Positions 45,440-56,593 of a stretch of DNA of 64,000 nucleotides are shown here, one piece after another. Under the pieces are notes generated by a model. The model did no database searches. It saw nothing but the letters and a program-made list of their open reading frames with translations, and was not told the origin of the DNA. The DNA lies in NCBI RefSeq assembly GCF_003856525.1, contig NZ_RJVQ01000002.1:372001-436000 (forward strand), written 5' to 3'. The position numbers and the translations under genes were made by a program. Origin of the DNA: Vibrio viridaestus. GTDB lineage: Bacteria; Pseudomonadota; Gammaproteobacteria; Enterobacterales; Vibrionaceae. The stretch's first letter is position 1; every line of letters starts with the position of its first letter.

Positions 45440-46570
45440 ATGGCAGAGTCTGACGGTCAGGAACGTACCGAAGAGGCCACCCCCCGAAGGCGACAACAAG
45501 CCAGAGAGAAAGGGCAGGTGGCTCGTTCAAAAGAGCTAGCATCCGTCTCAGTACTTGTCGCTGGCTCGGTTGCGCTAATGTGGTTTGGGCAGTCGTTAGC
45601 AAAAGATATTTATAGAATGATGTCGCGCTTGTTTAATCTTAGTCGAGAGGAAGTTTTCGATATGAACAAGCTGTTTGATATTGCCTCCGGTGCGGTTATT
45701 TCTATCGTTCTGCCTTTAGCTCTGATTCTAATTATGCTCTTTATCGCGGCCCTAATTGGTGCTGCGGGTGTGGGTGGTGTCCAATTCTCGGCTGAAGCGG
45801 CTAGGCCAAAGCTTAATAAACTTAACCCTCTCAGTGGGCTAAAGCGAATGTTTGGTATGCAGAGCTGGGTTGAATTGATCAAGTCTATTTTAAAAGTGTC
45901 TTTAGTCGCAGGTGTCGCGTTTGGGCTGATTACCAGTTACCAGCAAGACCTTTTCCAGCTCAGTCTCGATATATTTCCACAAAATATTTTTCATGCTCTC
46001 GATATATTGCTCAATTTTGTACTGTTAATCAGTTGTTCCTTACTCGTCGTAGTGGCAATTGATATCCCTTTTCAGATCTGGCAGCACTCTAATCAGTTAA
46101 AAATGACCAAACAGGAAGTTAAAGATGAGTACAAAGAAACTGAGGGAAAGCCAGAAGTAAAAGGTCGTATCCGTATGTTGCAAAGAGAAGCCGCTCAAAG
46201 ACGGATGATGGCAGATGTTCCACAGGCGGATGTGATTGTCACAAACCCAGAGCATTTTTCTGTTGCCCTTCGCTATAAGCAGGGAACCGATAAAGCACCG
46301 GTCGTTGTTGCCAAGGGGGTCGATCATATCGCAATGAAAATTAGGGAAGTCGCCCGAGAACATGATATTTTTATTGTGCCAGCACCGCCTCTTGCCCGAG
46401 CTTTGTATCATACGACAGAACTGGAACAGGAAATACCGGATGGATTATTTGTCGCGGTTGCGCAGGTTTTGGCGTATGTATTCCAGCTAAAACAGTACCG
46501 TAGAAAAGGTGGAAAACGCCCTTCACTGAATAAAGATGCGATGAATATACCACCCGATATGTACTACTAA
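45440..46570 (+). CDS. flhB: Flagellar export switch protein FlhB
   Basis: A 376-residue protein with four membrane helices in the first 210 residues and a cytoplasmic autocleaving domain. The cleavage motif NPEH (VIVTNPEHFSVAL) is at about 269-272; cleavage between Asn and Pro changes export from hook to filament proteins. It is the last flagellar gene of the cluster, and ends two bases from the convergent smrB. flhA is not adjacent, as in V. cholerae. Confidence 0.97.
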   Translation: MAESDGQERTEEATPRRRQQAREKGQVARSKELASVSVLVAGSVALMWFGQSLAKDIYRMMSRLFNLSREEVFDMNKLFDIASGAVISIVLPLALILIMLFIAALIGAAGVGGVQFSAEAARPKLNKLNPLSGLKRMFGMQSWVELIKSILKVSLVAGVAFGLITSYQQDLFQLSLDIFPQNIFHALDILLNFVLLISCSLLVVVAIDIPFQIWQHSNQLKMTKQEVKDEYKETEGKPEVKGRIRMLQREAAQRRMMADVPQADVIVTNPEHFSVALRYKQGTDKAPVVVAKGVDHIAMKIREVAREHDIFIVPAPPLARALYHTTELEQEIPDGLFVAVAQVLAYVFQLKQYRRKGGKRPSLNKDAMNIPPDMYY

Positions 46571-46572
46571 CG

Positions 46573-47103
46573 TTATTTTTCGGGAATTGAAAGCAGAACC
46601 ATTAGAGCACCATCACCACCAAATTCGAGAGGTGTCTGATGAAAGGCCATGACGTCTGGATGTTGTGCCAGCCAAAGCGGTACTTTTTGTTTAAGAATGT
46701 GCTTGCCGATTCCATGCTGCACGCAAGCACAGTGTACGGACTCCTTTACGCAATACGCTATCATGGCTCCCAATTCTCGTTTTGCTTCTTTCTGGGTCAT
46801 GCCATGCATATCCAAAAATACATCGGGCACATAGACACCACGGCGTAATTTTTTGAGCTCATATTTAGAAACATCCGTTCTGGCATAACGAGTTGGCCCT
46901 TCGTTGTTGAGAAGCGGAACAAACTCATCTGAGAAGTAAAAACCACTATTATTTGCTTCCCTCGATTCACGACGAACTTCTTTTTGTTTAGCGTTTCTGT
47001 TTGGTTGCTGGAGTATGGTATCCTGTCGCAACTTTTTTACGCCCTTTACTTCCTCGCGAAATAAAGCGAAGTCATCATCAGAATGAATATCTTTGTCTGT
47101 CAT
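46573..47103 (-). CDS. smrB: Ribosome-rescue endonuclease SmrB
   Basis: A 176-residue protein. The N-terminal part is charged, and the Smr domain (about 95-176) has LDMHGMTQKEAKRELG and the loop HGIGKHILKQKVPLWL. E. coli SmrB cuts mRNA between collided ribosomes. It is divergent from prmB (60 bp) and convergent with flhB. Confidence 0.94.
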   Translation of the reverse strand: MTDKDIHSDDDFALFREEVKGVKKLRQDTILQQPNRNAKQKEVRRESREANNSGFYFSDEFVPLLNNEGPTRYARTDVSKYELKKLRRGVYVPDVFLDMHGMTQKEAKRELGAMIAYCVKESVHCACVQHGIGKHILKQKVPLWLAQHPDVMAFHQTPLEFGGDGALMVLLSIPEK

Positions 47104-47163
47104 TGGCTCGTTTTATGTCATATTTAATGAGAGGACGTATTGTAGCGCTTTTTGGAGGCAAAT

Positions 47164-48096
47164 TTGGATAAGATTTTTGTAGAAGAAGCTGTTTCTGAGC
47201 TTCATACGCTTCAGGACATGATTCGTTGGACGGTCAGCCGTTTCAACGCAGCAAACCTTTTTTACGGTCATGGGACTGATAATGCTTGGGATGAAGCGGT
47301 ACAACTGATTTTACCTACACTGTATCTTCCGATTGATGTGCCTTCACACGTATTAAATTCGCGTTTAACCAGTAGTGAGAGAACTCGAGTGGTTGAACGA
47401 GTGATTCAGCGTATCAATGAGAGAAAACCAGTTGCTTATATCACCAATAAAGCCTGGTTCTGTGGTTTAGAGTTCTTCGTTGATGAACGAGTACTCGTGC
47501 CACGCTCACCAATTGGTGAGCTAATTCAGCAGCAGTTCGAACCATGGCTAGCGGGAGAACCGACTCGTATCATGGACCTGTGTACCGGAAGCGGTTGTAT
47601 TGCTATTGCTTGTGCTCATGCTTTTCCTGATGCTGAAGTTGATGCCGTCGATATATCGACAGACGCTCTCAATGTTGCAGAGCAAAATATTCAGGATCAT
47701 GGACTGGAGCAGCAGGTTTTCCCTATTCGTTCCGATCTATTCCGTGATCTGCCTAAAGAGCAGTACGATATTATTGTTACTAATCCTCCCTATGTTGATG
47801 AAGAGGACATGGGAAGCTTACCGAATGAATTCAAGCATGAACCTGAGTTAGGGCTTGCTGCAGGGTCTGATGGACTTAAGCTAGCGCGCCGCATTTTAGC
47901 TAATGCGCCTAACTATCTGGCTGATAATGGTATTCTGATCTGTGAAGTCGGTAACTCAATGGTTCATATGATGGATCAGTATCCTCATATTCCGTTCACC
48001 TGGATTGAATTTGAGAATGGCGGTCACGGCGTATTTCTGCTAACAAAAGAGCAATTAGTCGAACATAAAGACGAGTTTGCACTCTATATAGACTGA
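47164..48096 (+). CDS. prmB: Ribosomal protein uL3 glutamine methyltransferase PrmB
   Basis: A 310-residue SAM-dependent enzyme that methylates a glutamine of ribosomal protein uL3. The SAM site is [14 protein letters not shown] and the catalytic NPPY is in [13 protein letters not shown] use TTG at 47164: GGAGG lies seven bases upstream and the protein then begins [10 protein letters not shown], as E. coli PrmB does. A TTG at 47152 would start before that ribosome site. Confidence 0.95.
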   Translation: MDKIFVEEAVSELHTLQDMIRWTVSRFNAANLFYGHGTDNAWDEAVQLILPTLYLPIDVPSHVLNSRLTSSERTRVVERVIQRINERKPVAYITNKAWFCGLEFFVDERVLVPRSPIGELIQQQFEPWLAGEPTRIMDLCTGSGCIAIACAHAFPDAEVDAVDISTDALNVAEQNIQDHGLEQQVFPIRSDLFRDLPKEQYDIIVTNPPYVDEEDMGSLPNEFKHEPELGLAAGSDGLKLARRILANAPNYLADNGILICEVGNSMVHMMDQYPHIPFTWIEFENGGHGVFLLTKEQLVEHKDEFALYID

Positions 48097-48235
48097 ATCA
48101 GATAAGATTAACCCGATAAATTGCGCCTAACAGTCTTTACATCCATTGGGTTTAAAGCGACTATGAGGCGCATTAAGAATTGAGAATATTTCGCAGCGTA
48201 TAAAGAAATGCGTTGCAATAGGATTAGAGGAACAC

Positions 48236-49321
48236 ATGGCAGGAAATAGCATAGGACAACATTTCCGTGTGACGACGTTTGGAGAGAGTCACGGTATTGC
48301 ATTAGGTTGTATCGTGGACGGTTGCCCTCCAGGATTGGAAATATCAGAAGCTGACTTACAGCAGGATTTAGATCGCCGTAAACCCGGTACATCTCGCTAC
48401 ACAACTCAACGTCGTGAAGCGGATGAAGTCAAGATTCTATCTGGTGTATTTGAAGGTCAGACAACCGGTACGTCGATTGGGTTATTGATTGAAAATACGG
48501 ATCAACGCTCAAAAGATTACTCTGAGATTAAGGATAAGTTCCGTCCAGGGCACGCTGATTACACATACCATCAAAAATATGGCGTGCGTGATTATCGTGG
48601 TGGTGGTCGTTCTTCTGCGCGTGAAACCGCAATGCGTGTAGCTGCTGGTGCTATTGCGAAAAAATATCTTAAGCAAAAATTTGGCGTTGAGATTAGAGCT
48701 TATCTATCACAAATGGGTGATGTTTCGATTGATAAAGTCGATTGGAATGAGATTGAAAATAACGCCTTCTTCTGTCCTGATGTCGATAAAGTCGATGCTT
48801 TTGACCAATTGATTCGTGATCTCAAAAAAGACGGAGATTCGATTGGTGCAAAAATTCAGGTCGTGGCAACTCAAGTCCCTGTTGGGTTAGGTGAGCCAGT
48901 ATTCGATCGTCTTGATGCTGATATCGCCCATGCTTTAATGAGTATCAATGCGGTTAAAGGTGTGGAGGTTGGTGACGGTTTTGATGTCGTAAATCAACGA
49001 GGTAGCCAGCATCGCGATACTCTATCTCCTAATGGTTTTGGCAGCAATCATGCTGGTGGTATCCTTGGTGGTATTTCTACTGGCCAAGATATTGTGGCGA
49101 ATATTGCATTGAAACCCACATCCAGTATTACCGTTCCTGGGGATACAATCACGAAAACGGGTGAAGCGACTCAGTTAATCACAAAAGGCCGTCATGATCC
49201 TTGTGTGGGTATTCGCGCTGTGCCGATTGCTGAGGCTATGTTGGCCATTGTATTGATGGATCATCTGTTACGTCATCGTGGTCAGAATCAGGATGTAGTC
49301 ACTGAGACGCCTAAGATTTAG
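48236..49321 (+). CDS. aroC: Chorismate synthase
   Basis: Converts EPSP to chorismate with reduced FMN, the last step of the shikimate pathway. The 361 residues match the family. Signatures are [18 protein letters not shown] near the start, [14 protein letters not shown], and [20 protein letters not shown] precedes the ATG. It follows prmB with a 139-bp gap that holds a long-looped inverted repeat (48119-48172), and ends at a strong terminator. Confidence 0.97.
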   Translation: MAGNSIGQHFRVTTFGESHGIALGCIVDGCPPGLEISEADLQQDLDRRKPGTSRYTTQRREADEVKILSGVFEGQTTGTSIGLLIENTDQRSKDYSEIKDKFRPGHADYTYHQKYGVRDYRGGGRSSARETAMRVAAGAIAKKYLKQKFGVEIRAYLSQMGDVSIDKVDWNEIENNAFFCPDVDKVDAFDQLIRDLKKDGDSIGAKIQVVATQVPVGLGEPVFDRLDADIAHALMSINAVKGVEVGDGFDVVNQRGSQHRDTLSPNGFGSNHAGGILGGISTGQDIVANIALKPTSSITVPGDTITKTGEATQLITKGRHDPCVGIRAVPIAEAMLAIVLMDHLLRHRGQNQDVVTETPKI

Positions 49322-49347
49322 CGACAAGCTCGGCATGTTTTATGTTG

Positions 49348-49371
49348 AAAGCCCTCGATGAGGGCTTTTTT
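49348..49371 (+). terminator. Terminator after aroC
   Basis: AAAGCCCTC and GAGGGCTTTTTT form a 9-bp stem with a 3-base loop and a T run. Confidence 0.88.
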
Positions 49372-49446
49372 GCCTTTATGACTTTACCTCGAACTGCAAA
49401 ACAAGCAGAATGCTTCGCGCATTTGTATTCCTTTTGACGATAAAAA

Positions 49447-49977
49447 ATGAACCATCAATATCAAGATTTGATCGATATTTTTAATCGAACGTTTTATGGC
49501 AGCTATAACACTAAGCTAGAACTTGGTGGGGATGAGCCTATTTATCTCCCAGCTGATGAATCAGCGTCCTATCATCGTATCATTTTTGCTCGCGGTTTTT
49601 ATGCTTCAGCGTTACATGAAATTGCTCACTGGTGTGTTGCTGGACCAGAACGTCGATTAAAAGAAGATTTTGGTTATTGGTATGAACCTGATGGTCGAAC
49701 CGAAGATGTTCAAAAGGCATTCGAAAAAGTTGAAATCCGTCCTCAGTCCTATGAATGGATTTTATCAATGAGCGCTGGTTTTCCTTTTACGGTCAGTTGT
49801 GACAATTTAAACGGAAGTTTTGAACCAGACAGATTAGCGTTTATGCATCAGGTTTATAATGAAGTAATGACCATTCTCCAACAGGGTTTACCGAAACGAG
49901 TTGCCATGTTATCTGAAGCATTACGAGATTTTTATCAAGTACCGCCGCTTAAGGCGGAACTGTTTTTAGTTAAATAA
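49447..49977 (+). CDS. epmC: Elongation factor P hydroxylase EpmC
   Basis: A 176-residue enzyme that hydroxylates the lysine-modified EF-P, the last step of EF-P maturation. The metal motif HEIAH (residues 57-61) and the following HWCVAGPERR are conserved. E. coli EpmC (YfcM) has the same size and the same neighbour, yfcL. No clear ribosome site precedes the ATG. It has its own promoter, since the aroC terminator is upstream. Confidence 0.92.
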   Translation: MNHQYQDLIDIFNRTFYGSYNTKLELGGDEPIYLPADESASYHRIIFARGFYASALHEIAHWCVAGPERRLKEDFGYWYEPDGRTEDVQKAFEKVEIRPQSYEWILSMSAGFPFTVSCDNLNGSFEPDRLAFMHQVYNEVMTILQQGLPKRVAMLSEALRDFYQVPPLKAELFLVK

Positions 49978-49988
49978 GTGAACGAGTT

Positions 49989-50252
49989 ATGATTATTGAA
50001 TACGAAGAAAAGCTGTTAGAACTTATCGATGCGCGAATTGAATCGGCATCAGACGATGAATTGTTCGCGGGTGGGTATTTAAGAGGTCATATTTCTCTAT
50101 CAGCAGCGGCTTGTGAGGATGAAGGCATAAATGATATCGATATTCTGAATCAGCGAATCGAAGCGAGCCTTAATGATGCTCGTTCTGAGTTGACGCCAGC
50201 AGATAGAGTTGTGGTTGCTGAGTTATGGCAGGAATTACAGCAGCAAGCGTAG
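49989..50252 (+). CDS. yfcL: YfcL family protein
   Basis: An 87-residue acidic, all-helical protein matching YfcL of E. coli in size and position, 11 bp after epmC. The family has no known function. Co-transcription with epmC is conserved, which hints at a link to EF-P or translation. Confidence 0.85.
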   Translation: MIIEYEEKLLELIDARIESASDDELFAGGYLRGHISLSAAACEDEGINDIDILNQRIEASLNDARSELTPADRVVVAELWQELQQQA

Positions 50253-50354
50253 TGTACGTTCTAAATATTTGAATGAGATTAACCAATTATTCAGATTGTT
50301 GCTTACGTTAGGATGGATTATTCTTATTTCATCAAATAACGAGAGGAACAAAAC

Positions 50355-50879
50355 ATGAAAGTTATCGCATTTGGAGCAAGTACCAGTTCTACGTCAATTA
50401 ACAAATTTTTAGCAACTTATGTAGCAAAATTAGTCCCCAACGCAGAAGTTGAAGTTCTGGACATCACTAAGTATGACGTCCCAATGTTCAGTGAAGACAA
50501 AGAAAAAGAAATTGGTCAGGCTGAAGGCGCAAAAGCATTTTTAGCAGACCTTGCTACAGCGGATGCTTTGGTCATTTCGTTTGCTGAGCATAACGGACAC
50601 TATCCTGCTGCTTACAAAAACTTGTTTGACTGGTCTACCCGTATTAACCAGAAAGTGTATCAAGATATTCCAGCAGTCTATCTTGCAACTTCCCCAGGTC
50701 CTGGTGGCGCTCAGTCAGTATTGGCGGCTGCAAACGCTTCTGCTGGCTACTTCGGCGGTAATGTGAAAGGCTCGCTATCTGTTGCAAGTTTCTATGACAA
50801 GGCTGATTTAGCAGCGGGCACTATTACTGATTCAGCATTGCAAGTTGAGCTCAAAGAGTTAGCTGCAAAATTAGTATAA
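50355..50879 (+). CDS. NADPH-dependent FMN reductase family protein
   Basis: A 174-residue flavodoxin-fold oxidoreductase. The N-terminal FMN phosphate loop GASTSSTSINK and the segment EHNGHYPAAYKNLFDW, typical of the SsuE/YieF group, are clear. Such enzymes reduce quinones, chromate or azo compounds, or supply reduced FMN; the substrate here cannot be assigned. GAGAGGAAC precedes the ATG. A GC-rich hairpin (50886-50902) follows the stop. Confidence 0.9.
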   Translation: MKVIAFGASTSSTSINKFLATYVAKLVPNAEVEVLDITKYDVPMFSEDKEKEIGQAEGAKAFLADLATADALVISFAEHNGHYPAAYKNLFDWSTRINQKVYQDIPAVYLATSPGPGGAQSVLAAANASAGYFGGNVKGSLSVASFYDKADLAAGTITDSALQVELKELAAKLV

Positions 50880-50924
50880 TATAACGGCCTGCTACTCAGG
50901 CCATTATCGAGAAGGTATGGCGAC

Positions 50925-52937
50925 TTATGATTCGACAGGCTTACCTTTTCTCAGTTTTCTCACCCACATTCTAGCTGGGTGAAGCCTCTCGGTGAGATCC
51001 ACTGCTAACGGTAGAGGATCTCCGGCTATTAACGAGGCCAAGTACTCACCTAAAAACGGAGCTGTGCTTAACCCTCTAGAGCCCAATCCTAAAAAGGCGT
51101 ATAAGTTGGGTTCGCAACTCAAAGTTTGTGCACTCTCTAAATCTTCTTTTACTAAGTTCTTATACTGCTGCTTAACACTGTCTAATTGAGCTATATTGCC
51201 GACGAACGGTAGATGATCCCTGCTGACACAGCGGACACCTTGTCTTGATTGATTATCTGAGATATCGACTTCTTCTGGCCATGACTGGTTTGGTAGGCAA
51301 TTAATGAGTCGCTGTTTATTCTCTTCTTGAGCTGCCGCATCAAAAATGGTGTCGATATGCTGCTTGTCGTAACTCGCTCCTATACAATGGCTTTGATGTT
51401 GCTCATCGCATGGCGTCATGTAGCCATCGTAGCAAAGCACGGATTGCATTTTACTCAATTCAGGATTGGTTGGAATGTAGCTTACCTGACCTTTTACCTG
51501 TCCAAGGGGGAGCTGATTCGCAAATGATAACTGACCAAACTGATGTCCATTGGCGACAACGACACTTTGATGTTGAAATTGCAGCCCGTCATTGGTAGAT
51601 AGAACCCAGTAGCTACCCTCATGCGCAATATCGGTAATTTCACATGAGTAGTGCGTCGTTAAATTCGATTGTTCTTCTAATTGGCGCAGAGTCTGCTCGG
51701 TAAATTGTGCAGGGTATAGCCAGCCACCCAGTGGATAGAACAGACTTTCCATCTCAGTCTTCAAACCAAGAGTTTCGTTTGTTTCTTCTCCTGTTTGTCT
51801 ATATACAAGATCGCGATGATAGTCACCATCAAGAATATTATTGAGCTTTTTGGACGATTTATCATCCCACATCAGCTGCGTTACGCCACACCACTGATGA
51901 GCGAAATCAAATTGTTCCGCTGCCTGGTTGATAAATTGACGAGTATAAAAGAAAGCATTTGAAAAAATACGTGATATTTCATTGTTTTCTTTCGTCAGTA
52001 ATGGATAAATGGCTCCCTGACGATTTCCAGAAGCGCCTTCTGCGGGTTTTGCATCTTTACAATAAAGGGTGACCGATAAACCTCTTCGACAAAGAGCTTT
52101 CGCGAGACTTGCACTCGCAATCCCCCCCCCGATAATAGCGATATCGGTGACGTTGTTCGTTTCATATAGTCGAAACCAAGGAGCCATATTTGACATGCTT
52201 GTACGCTGCTGTAGAGAGCCGGCCAGCATATCCCGTTTGGTACCGAAGCCCTTGACTTTCTTCATATCGAAGCCAGCTTCTATCAGCCCACGACGAACAA
52301 ACCCCGCAGCAGTAAACGTTGCACAAGAGCACTGTTCACGGCTTAGTTTCGCCATATTATTAAATAAAGTTTGATTCCACATCTCAGGGTTTTTGCTTGG
52401 TGCAAAACCATCTAAGAACCAGCAATCGATAATACCATCATCTGCAAAGGGGACCTGTGGCATGCAGTCTTTGATATCTCCAAACCATAAATCAAGCGTG
52501 ATCATTCCATCAGCTAAAACAATACGATGACAGCCGGCAACGGCAGGAGGATAATATTTGTGTAGCTCTGCTGCGTATTTTTTTAATTCGGGCCACGATT
52601 CATGTGCTTTAATTAAGTCATGAAGTTGAATAGGGTACTTTTCAAATGTGATGAAGTGTAATTCTTTTGTCTCACACTCTGGATATTGTTGACGAAACTC
52701 AGCAAATCGTTGCCAGACAGCGAGAAAGTTTAATCCAGTACCAAAACCCGTTTCACCGATCACAAAGCGCCGTTTTGTTGTTGAATGCCAACGTTCTGGC
52801 AGGCCATTTTGGTGTAAAAAGACATATCGGGTTTCTTCTAAACCGTTTACGTTAGAGAAGTAGACGTCGTCAAACTGGTCTGAAACAGGGGTTCCAGCTT
52901 CATTCCAGTCGAGGTTTGCGTTGGTAATGGAAGACAT
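50925..52937 (-). CDS. mnmC: Bifunctional tRNA wobble-uridine enzyme MnmC
   Basis: A 670-residue fusion that completes mnm5s2U34 in tRNA. The N-terminal methyltransferase (about 1-240) has FGTGLNFLA for SAM binding. The C-terminal FAD oxidase (about 265-660) has the dinucleotide motif [20 protein letters not shown]. Both halves are full length, as in E. coli. It is divergent from fabB with 128 bp between. Confidence 0.96.
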   Translation of the reverse strand: MSSITNANLDWNEAGTPVSDQFDDVYFSNVNGLEETRYVFLHQNGLPERWHSTTKRRFVIGETGFGTGLNFLAVWQRFAEFRQQYPECETKELHFITFEKYPIQLHDLIKAHESWPELKKYAAELHKYYPPAVAGCHRIVLADGMITLDLWFGDIKDCMPQVPFADDGIIDCWFLDGFAPSKNPEMWNQTLFNNMAKLSREQCSCATFTAAGFVRRGLIEAGFDMKKVKGFGTKRDMLAGSLQQRTSMSNMAPWFRLYETNNVTDIAIIGGGIASASLAKALCRRGLSVTLYCKDAKPAEGASGNRQGAIYPLLTKENNEISRIFSNAFFYTRQFINQAAEQFDFAHQWCGVTQLMWDDKSSKKLNNILDGDYHRDLVYRQTGEETNETLGLKTEMESLFYPLGGWLYPAQFTEQTLRQLEEQSNLTTHYSCEITDIAHEGSYWVLSTNDGLQFQHQSVVVANGHQFGQLSFANQLPLGQVKGQVSYIPTNPELSKMQSVLCYDGYMTPCDEQHQSHCIGASYDKQHIDTIFDAAAQEENKQRLINCLPNQSWPEEVDISDNQSRQGVRCVSRDHLPFVGNIAQLDSVKQQYKNLVKEDLESAQTLSCEPNLYAFLGLGSRGLSTAPFLGEYLASLIAGDPLPLAVDLTERLHPARMWVRKLRKGKPVES

Positions 52938-52998
52938 ATTTGAAGAAATTCACTTTATCTAAGACAATATTTGTAATGAATTGTACGAATTTCTTGGA

Positions 52999-53016
52999 AA
53001 GCTGACCACTTTTGTT
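52999..53016 (+). promoter_or_regulatory. Possible FadR site upstream of fabB
   Basis: AGCTGACCACTTTTGTT is similar to known FadR activator sites such as the E. coli fabA site (AACTGATCGGACTTGTT), matching at about 11 of 17 bases. It lies about 50 bp before the fabB ATG. FadR activates fabB in several gammaproteobacteria, so the place is sensible, but the match is weak. Confidence 0.35.
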
Positions 53017-53065
53017 ATGCTTGTCCGTTATTATTTAGCTGTATTTATATTTATAGGAATGACAA

Positions 53066-54277
53066 ATGAAACGAGTCGTAATCACCGGTATGGGTATTGT
53101 TTCAAGTATCGGTAACAACGTCGAGGAAGTTCTTTCATCTCTTAAAGCAGGTAAGTCAGGTATCACTGCCTCTGAACAGTTTAAGGAACAAGGACTTCGC
53201 TCTCAGGTTTGGGGTGATCTGAAGATCAATCCAGCTGAGCACATTGACCGCAAACAAATGCGTTTTATGGGCGACGCGGCCGCGTATGCATACCTATCTC
53301 TAGAACAAGCAATTGCTGATGCAGGCCTGGCTCCAGAGCAAGTATCAAATGAACGTACTGGTATCGTCGCAGGTTCTGGCGGAGCTTCTTCTCTAAACCA
53401 AGCTGCGGCTGTTGATATTCAACGTGAGAAGGGCGTTAAACGTGTTGGACCTTATATGGTTCCTCGTACCATGTCTTCTACTGTTTCTGCATGTTTGGCA
53501 ACACCGTTTAAAATCCGTGGTGTTAACTACAGTATGAGTTCTGCTTGTGCGACATCTGCACACTGTATCGGTCATGCGATGGAACTTATCCAGCTTGGAA
53601 AACAAGACATTGTCTTTGCTGGCGGTGGTGAAGAACTAGACTGGACTATGACGATGATGTTTGATGCCATGGGTGCATTATCAACTAAATATAATGACAC
53701 ACCAGAATTGGCTTCTCGTACATACGATTCTGCTCGTGATGGTTTCGTTATCTCTGGTGGCGGCGGTATGTTAGTTGTCGAAGAGCTTGAGCATGCTTTG
53801 GCTCGTGGAGCAAAAATCTACGGTGAGATCGTTGGTTACGGCGCAACATCTGATGGTTACGATATGGTTGCACCATCTGGCGAAGGCGCTGTGCGTTGTA
53901 TGAAGATGGCAATGGAACACGTCGATGGCGTTGACTATGTCAATACACACGGTACATCTACTCCTGTAGGTGACGTAAAAGAGTTAGGCGCGATTCAGGA
54001 AGTGTTTGGTGGTAATAGCCCTGCAATCTCTGCAACTAAAGCAATGACAGGCCATGCGTTAGGCGCTGCAGGTGTTCATGAAGCTATCTATTCAACATTG
54101 ATGCTGACTCACAGCTTTATCGCTCCAAGTATCAACATTGAAAATCTTGATGAAGCGGCTGAAGGTCTGGATATCGTGACTGAAGCTCGTGAGCAAGAGC
54201 TGACAACGGTTATGTCAAATAGCTTCGGTTTTGGTGGTACTAACGCAACGTTGGTGATCAAAAAGTACCAAGCGTAA
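53066..54277 (+). CDS. fabB: Beta-ketoacyl-ACP synthase I
   Basis: Elongates acyl-ACP and is needed for unsaturated fatty acids. The 403 residues are full length. The catalytic Cys161 is in [11 protein letters not shown], and the two histidines in [11 protein letters not shown] and TGHALGAAG complete the triad. The C-terminus [13 protein letters not shown] is typical. Regular, favoured codons suggest high expression. It ends at a strong terminator. Confidence 0.97.
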   Translation: MKRVVITGMGIVSSIGNNVEEVLSSLKAGKSGITASEQFKEQGLRSQVWGDLKINPAEHIDRKQMRFMGDAAAYAYLSLEQAIADAGLAPEQVSNERTGIVAGSGGASSLNQAAAVDIQREKGVKRVGPYMVPRTMSSTVSACLATPFKIRGVNYSMSSACATSAHCIGHAMELIQLGKQDIVFAGGGEELDWTMTMMFDAMGALSTKYNDTPELASRTYDSARDGFVISGGGGMLVVEELEHALARGAKIYGEIVGYGATSDGYDMVAPSGEGAVRCMKMAMEHVDGVDYVNTHGTSTPVGDVKELGAIQEVFGGNSPAISATKAMTGHALGAAGVHEAIYSTLMLTHSFIAPSINIENLDEAAEGLDIVTEAREQELTTVMSNSFGFGGTNATLVIKKYQA

Positions 54278-54296
54278 GCGACGATTAGTCTCTTTT

Positions 54297-54331
54297 AAAA
54301 ATACCCGCCATTCATCTGGCGGGTATTTTTT
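54297..54331 (+). terminator. Terminator after fabB
   Basis: AAAATACCCGCCA and TGGCGGGTATTTTTT form a 13-bp stem with a 6-base loop and a T run. Confidence 0.92.
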
Positions 54332-54400
54332 CTTTCATCCCTCGACACAGTCTCTTCGTTGAGTACAATCCCAGTACCAAAATTAATTGAATTATTACAA

Positions 54401-55528
54401 ATGAAAATCCTGATAGATGAAAATATGCCCTATGCCGAAGGGTTATTCAGCCAACTCGGTGATGTTGTTTTAAAAGCTGGACGTCAAATGACTGCTGATG
54501 ATCTTGTCGGTGTCGATGCTTTAATGATTCGCTCAGTTACGAAAGTAAACGCTTCATTATTGGCAAAAGCAGATAAGCTTAAGTTTGTCGGTACTGCGAC
54601 AGCTGGCATGGATCATGTTGACCAGGCACTATTGAAAGAGAAAGGCATATATTTCACTGCAGCTCCAGGATGTAATAAGGTTGGCGTTGCTGAGTATGTA
54701 CTAAGTTCATTAATGGTTCTTGGACAGCAACAAGGCTTTTCTATTTTTGATAAGACGATAGGTATTATTGGTGCAGGTCAAGTTGGGAGCTACCTTTCAC
54801 AAGCTCTCGCTGGAATTGGTATCAAGGTACTCATTAACGATCCTCCTAAACAAGCTCAAGGTGATCTGCGTTGCTTTACACCCATTGATGAGCTTATTGA
54901 ACAGTCGGATGTCATTACTGTTCATACGCCATTAACTAAGGATGGTGATTGTCCAACGCATCACTTATTCGATCAGGCTCGCTTAGAGTTATTACGCGCA
55001 AACCAAATATTAATCAATGCAGCTCGTGGGCCTATTGTTGATAACAATGCGTTGAAAGCACGTCTGGAAAAAGGTGACGGTTTTACGGCGGTTTTGGATG
55101 TATTTGAGCATGAGCCTATTGTTGATCATGACCTATTGCCTTTGCTGGCGTTTGCGACTCCGCACGTTGCTGGCTATGGTCTTGAAGGTAAAGCTCGTGG
55201 TACGACCATGATATTTAATAGCTACTGTGAGTTTCTTGGCAATGGCTTAAGTGCTGATCCCACAGAACTACTACCAACAGCGCCAATTCCTAATGTGACA
55301 TTGTCAAAAAAATGGGATGAATCAGATTTAAATAGTTTGATCCAATTAGTCTATGATGTGCGTAAGGACGACGCGATTTTTCGTCGTAATATCGGGCCTG
55401 AAGGTGCATTTGATAAAATGCGTAAAGACTATTGGGACCGTCGAGAGTACAGCGCAATTACCGTAAAAGGTAACAATGATTTCGATTTGGAATCACTAAA
55501 TAAATTAGGTTTTAAAGTAGAGGTATAG
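54401..55528 (+). CDS. pdxB: Erythronate-4-phosphate dehydrogenase
   Basis: Oxidises 4-phosphoerythronate in pyridoxal phosphate synthesis. A 375-residue D-2-hydroxyacid dehydrogenase with NAD motif [12 protein letters not shown] and the catalytic Arg, Glu and His in [16 protein letters not shown] and [13 protein letters not shown], plus the C-terminal PdxB dimerisation domain. I use the ATG at 54401 ([13 protein letters not shown], as in E. coli) rather than the TTG at 54359. The ribosome site is weak. One base separates it from asd, so they are an operon. Confidence 0.95.
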   Translation: MKILIDENMPYAEGLFSQLGDVVLKAGRQMTADDLVGVDALMIRSVTKVNASLLAKADKLKFVGTATAGMDHVDQALLKEKGIYFTAAPGCNKVGVAEYVLSSLMVLGQQQGFSIFDKTIGIIGAGQVGSYLSQALAGIGIKVLINDPPKQAQGDLRCFTPIDELIEQSDVITVHTPLTKDGDCPTHHLFDQARLELLRANQILINAARGPIVDNNALKARLEKGDGFTAVLDVFEHEPIVDHDLLPLLAFATPHVAGYGLEGKARGTTMIFNSYCEFLGNGLSADPTELLPTAPIPNVTLSKKWDESDLNSLIQLVYDVRKDDAIFRRNIGPEGAFDKMRKDYWDRREYSAITVKGNNDFDLESLNKLGFKVEV

Positions 55529-55529
55529 A

Positions 55530-56543
55530 ATGAGCCAAATGTTTAATGTCGCGATTTTAGGCGCAACTGGCACCGTTGGTGAAACCATGCTCGAGGTATT
55601 AGAGCAGCGTGAATTCCCAGTTGATAACCTTTACTTGCTAGCCACAGAAAAAAGTGAAGGCAAAACATACCGTTTTAACGGTAAGACCGTGCGCGTGCAA
55701 AATGTGGAAGAGTTTGATTGGTCTCAGGTTCATATTGCTTTGTTTTCTGCTGGTGCGTCAGTGTCTGAACGTTGGGCTCCAGTAGCTGCTGATGAGGGTG
55801 TGATAGTCATTGATAACACATCACAATTTCGCTACGAATACGATGTTCCCCTCGTTATTCCAGAAATCAACCCCGAGGCTATAGCTGAGTTTCGTAACCG
55901 CAATATTATCGCTAACCCAAATTGTTCTACTATTCAGATGTTGGTTGCGTTAAAGCCAGTCTACGATGCGGCAGGTATCGATAGAATTAATGTGACGACC
56001 TATCAGTCTGTTTCTGGAGCTGGTAAAGCTGGAATTGATGAGCTTGCCGGGCAGACAGCAAAACTACTGAATGGTTTGCCAGCAGAACCATCTGAATTTT
56101 CTCAGCAGATCGCTTTTAACTGTATCCCTCAAATTGATGAATTTCTTGATAATGGTTATACCAAAGAAGAGATGAAGATGGTTTGGGAAACACAAAAGAT
56201 ATTTAACGATCCGAACTTAATGGTGAACCCTACCTGTGTACGTGTACCCGTATTTTATGGACATGCTGAAGCTTTACATGTGGAAACCAGTTCTCCTATC
56301 GATGCTGAGCAAGTTGTTCAGTTACTTGAGCAAGCGGATGGGATAGAGGTCTTTACTGGAGCTGAGTTTCCAACTCAGGTTAGAGATTCGAATGGTAAAG
56401 ATACCGTTTTAGTTGGTCGTATCCGTGGTGATATTAGTCATCATAGCGGCATTAACATGTGGGTTGTGGCAGATAATGTTAGAAAAGGCGCGGCAACTAA
56501 CGCAGTTCAGATAGCTGAAGTTCTGATTCGAGATTATATCTAA
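55530..56543 (+). CDS. asd: Aspartate-semialdehyde dehydrogenase
   Basis: Makes aspartate semialdehyde for lysine, threonine and methionine. A 337-residue enzyme with NADP motif GATGTVGETMLE and the catalytic Cys132 (ANPNCSTIQM). It belongs to the shorter Asd type, not the E. coli type; V. cholerae has both, and the one next to pdxB is asd2. The catalytic cysteine rules out the inactive homologue Usg. Another asd may exist elsewhere in this genome. Confidence 0.94.
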   Translation: MSQMFNVAILGATGTVGETMLEVLEQREFPVDNLYLLATEKSEGKTYRFNGKTVRVQNVEEFDWSQVHIALFSAGASVSERWAPVAADEGVIVIDNTSQFRYEYDVPLVIPEINPEAIAEFRNRNIIANPNCSTIQMLVALKPVYDAAGIDRINVTTYQSVSGAGKAGIDELAGQTAKLLNGLPAEPSEFSQQIAFNCIPQIDEFLDNGYTKEEMKMVWETQKIFNDPNLMVNPTCVRVPVFYGHAEALHVETSSPIDAEQVVQLLEQADGIEVFTGAEFPTQVRDSNGKDTVLVGRIRGDISHHSGINMWVVADNVRKGAATNAVQIAEVLIRDYI

Positions 56544-56547
56544 TAAT

Positions 56548-56578
56548 AAAAAAACCACCGCATGCGGTGGTTTTTTTT
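56548..56578. terminator. Bidirectional terminator between asd and fur
   Basis: AAAAACCACCGC and GCGGTGGTTTTT form a 12-bp stem or longer with a 2-base spacer, and A and T runs on either side. Confidence 0.92.
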
Positions 56579-56593
56579 AATTCTTAAAATGAC

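Noticed and set aside
46570-46573. Flagellar cluster stops after flhB without flhA, as if broken by rearrangement
   Set aside because: From memory V. cholerae has the same split, with flhA-flhF-flhG-fliA-che in a separate block and smrB-prmB-aroC after flhB.
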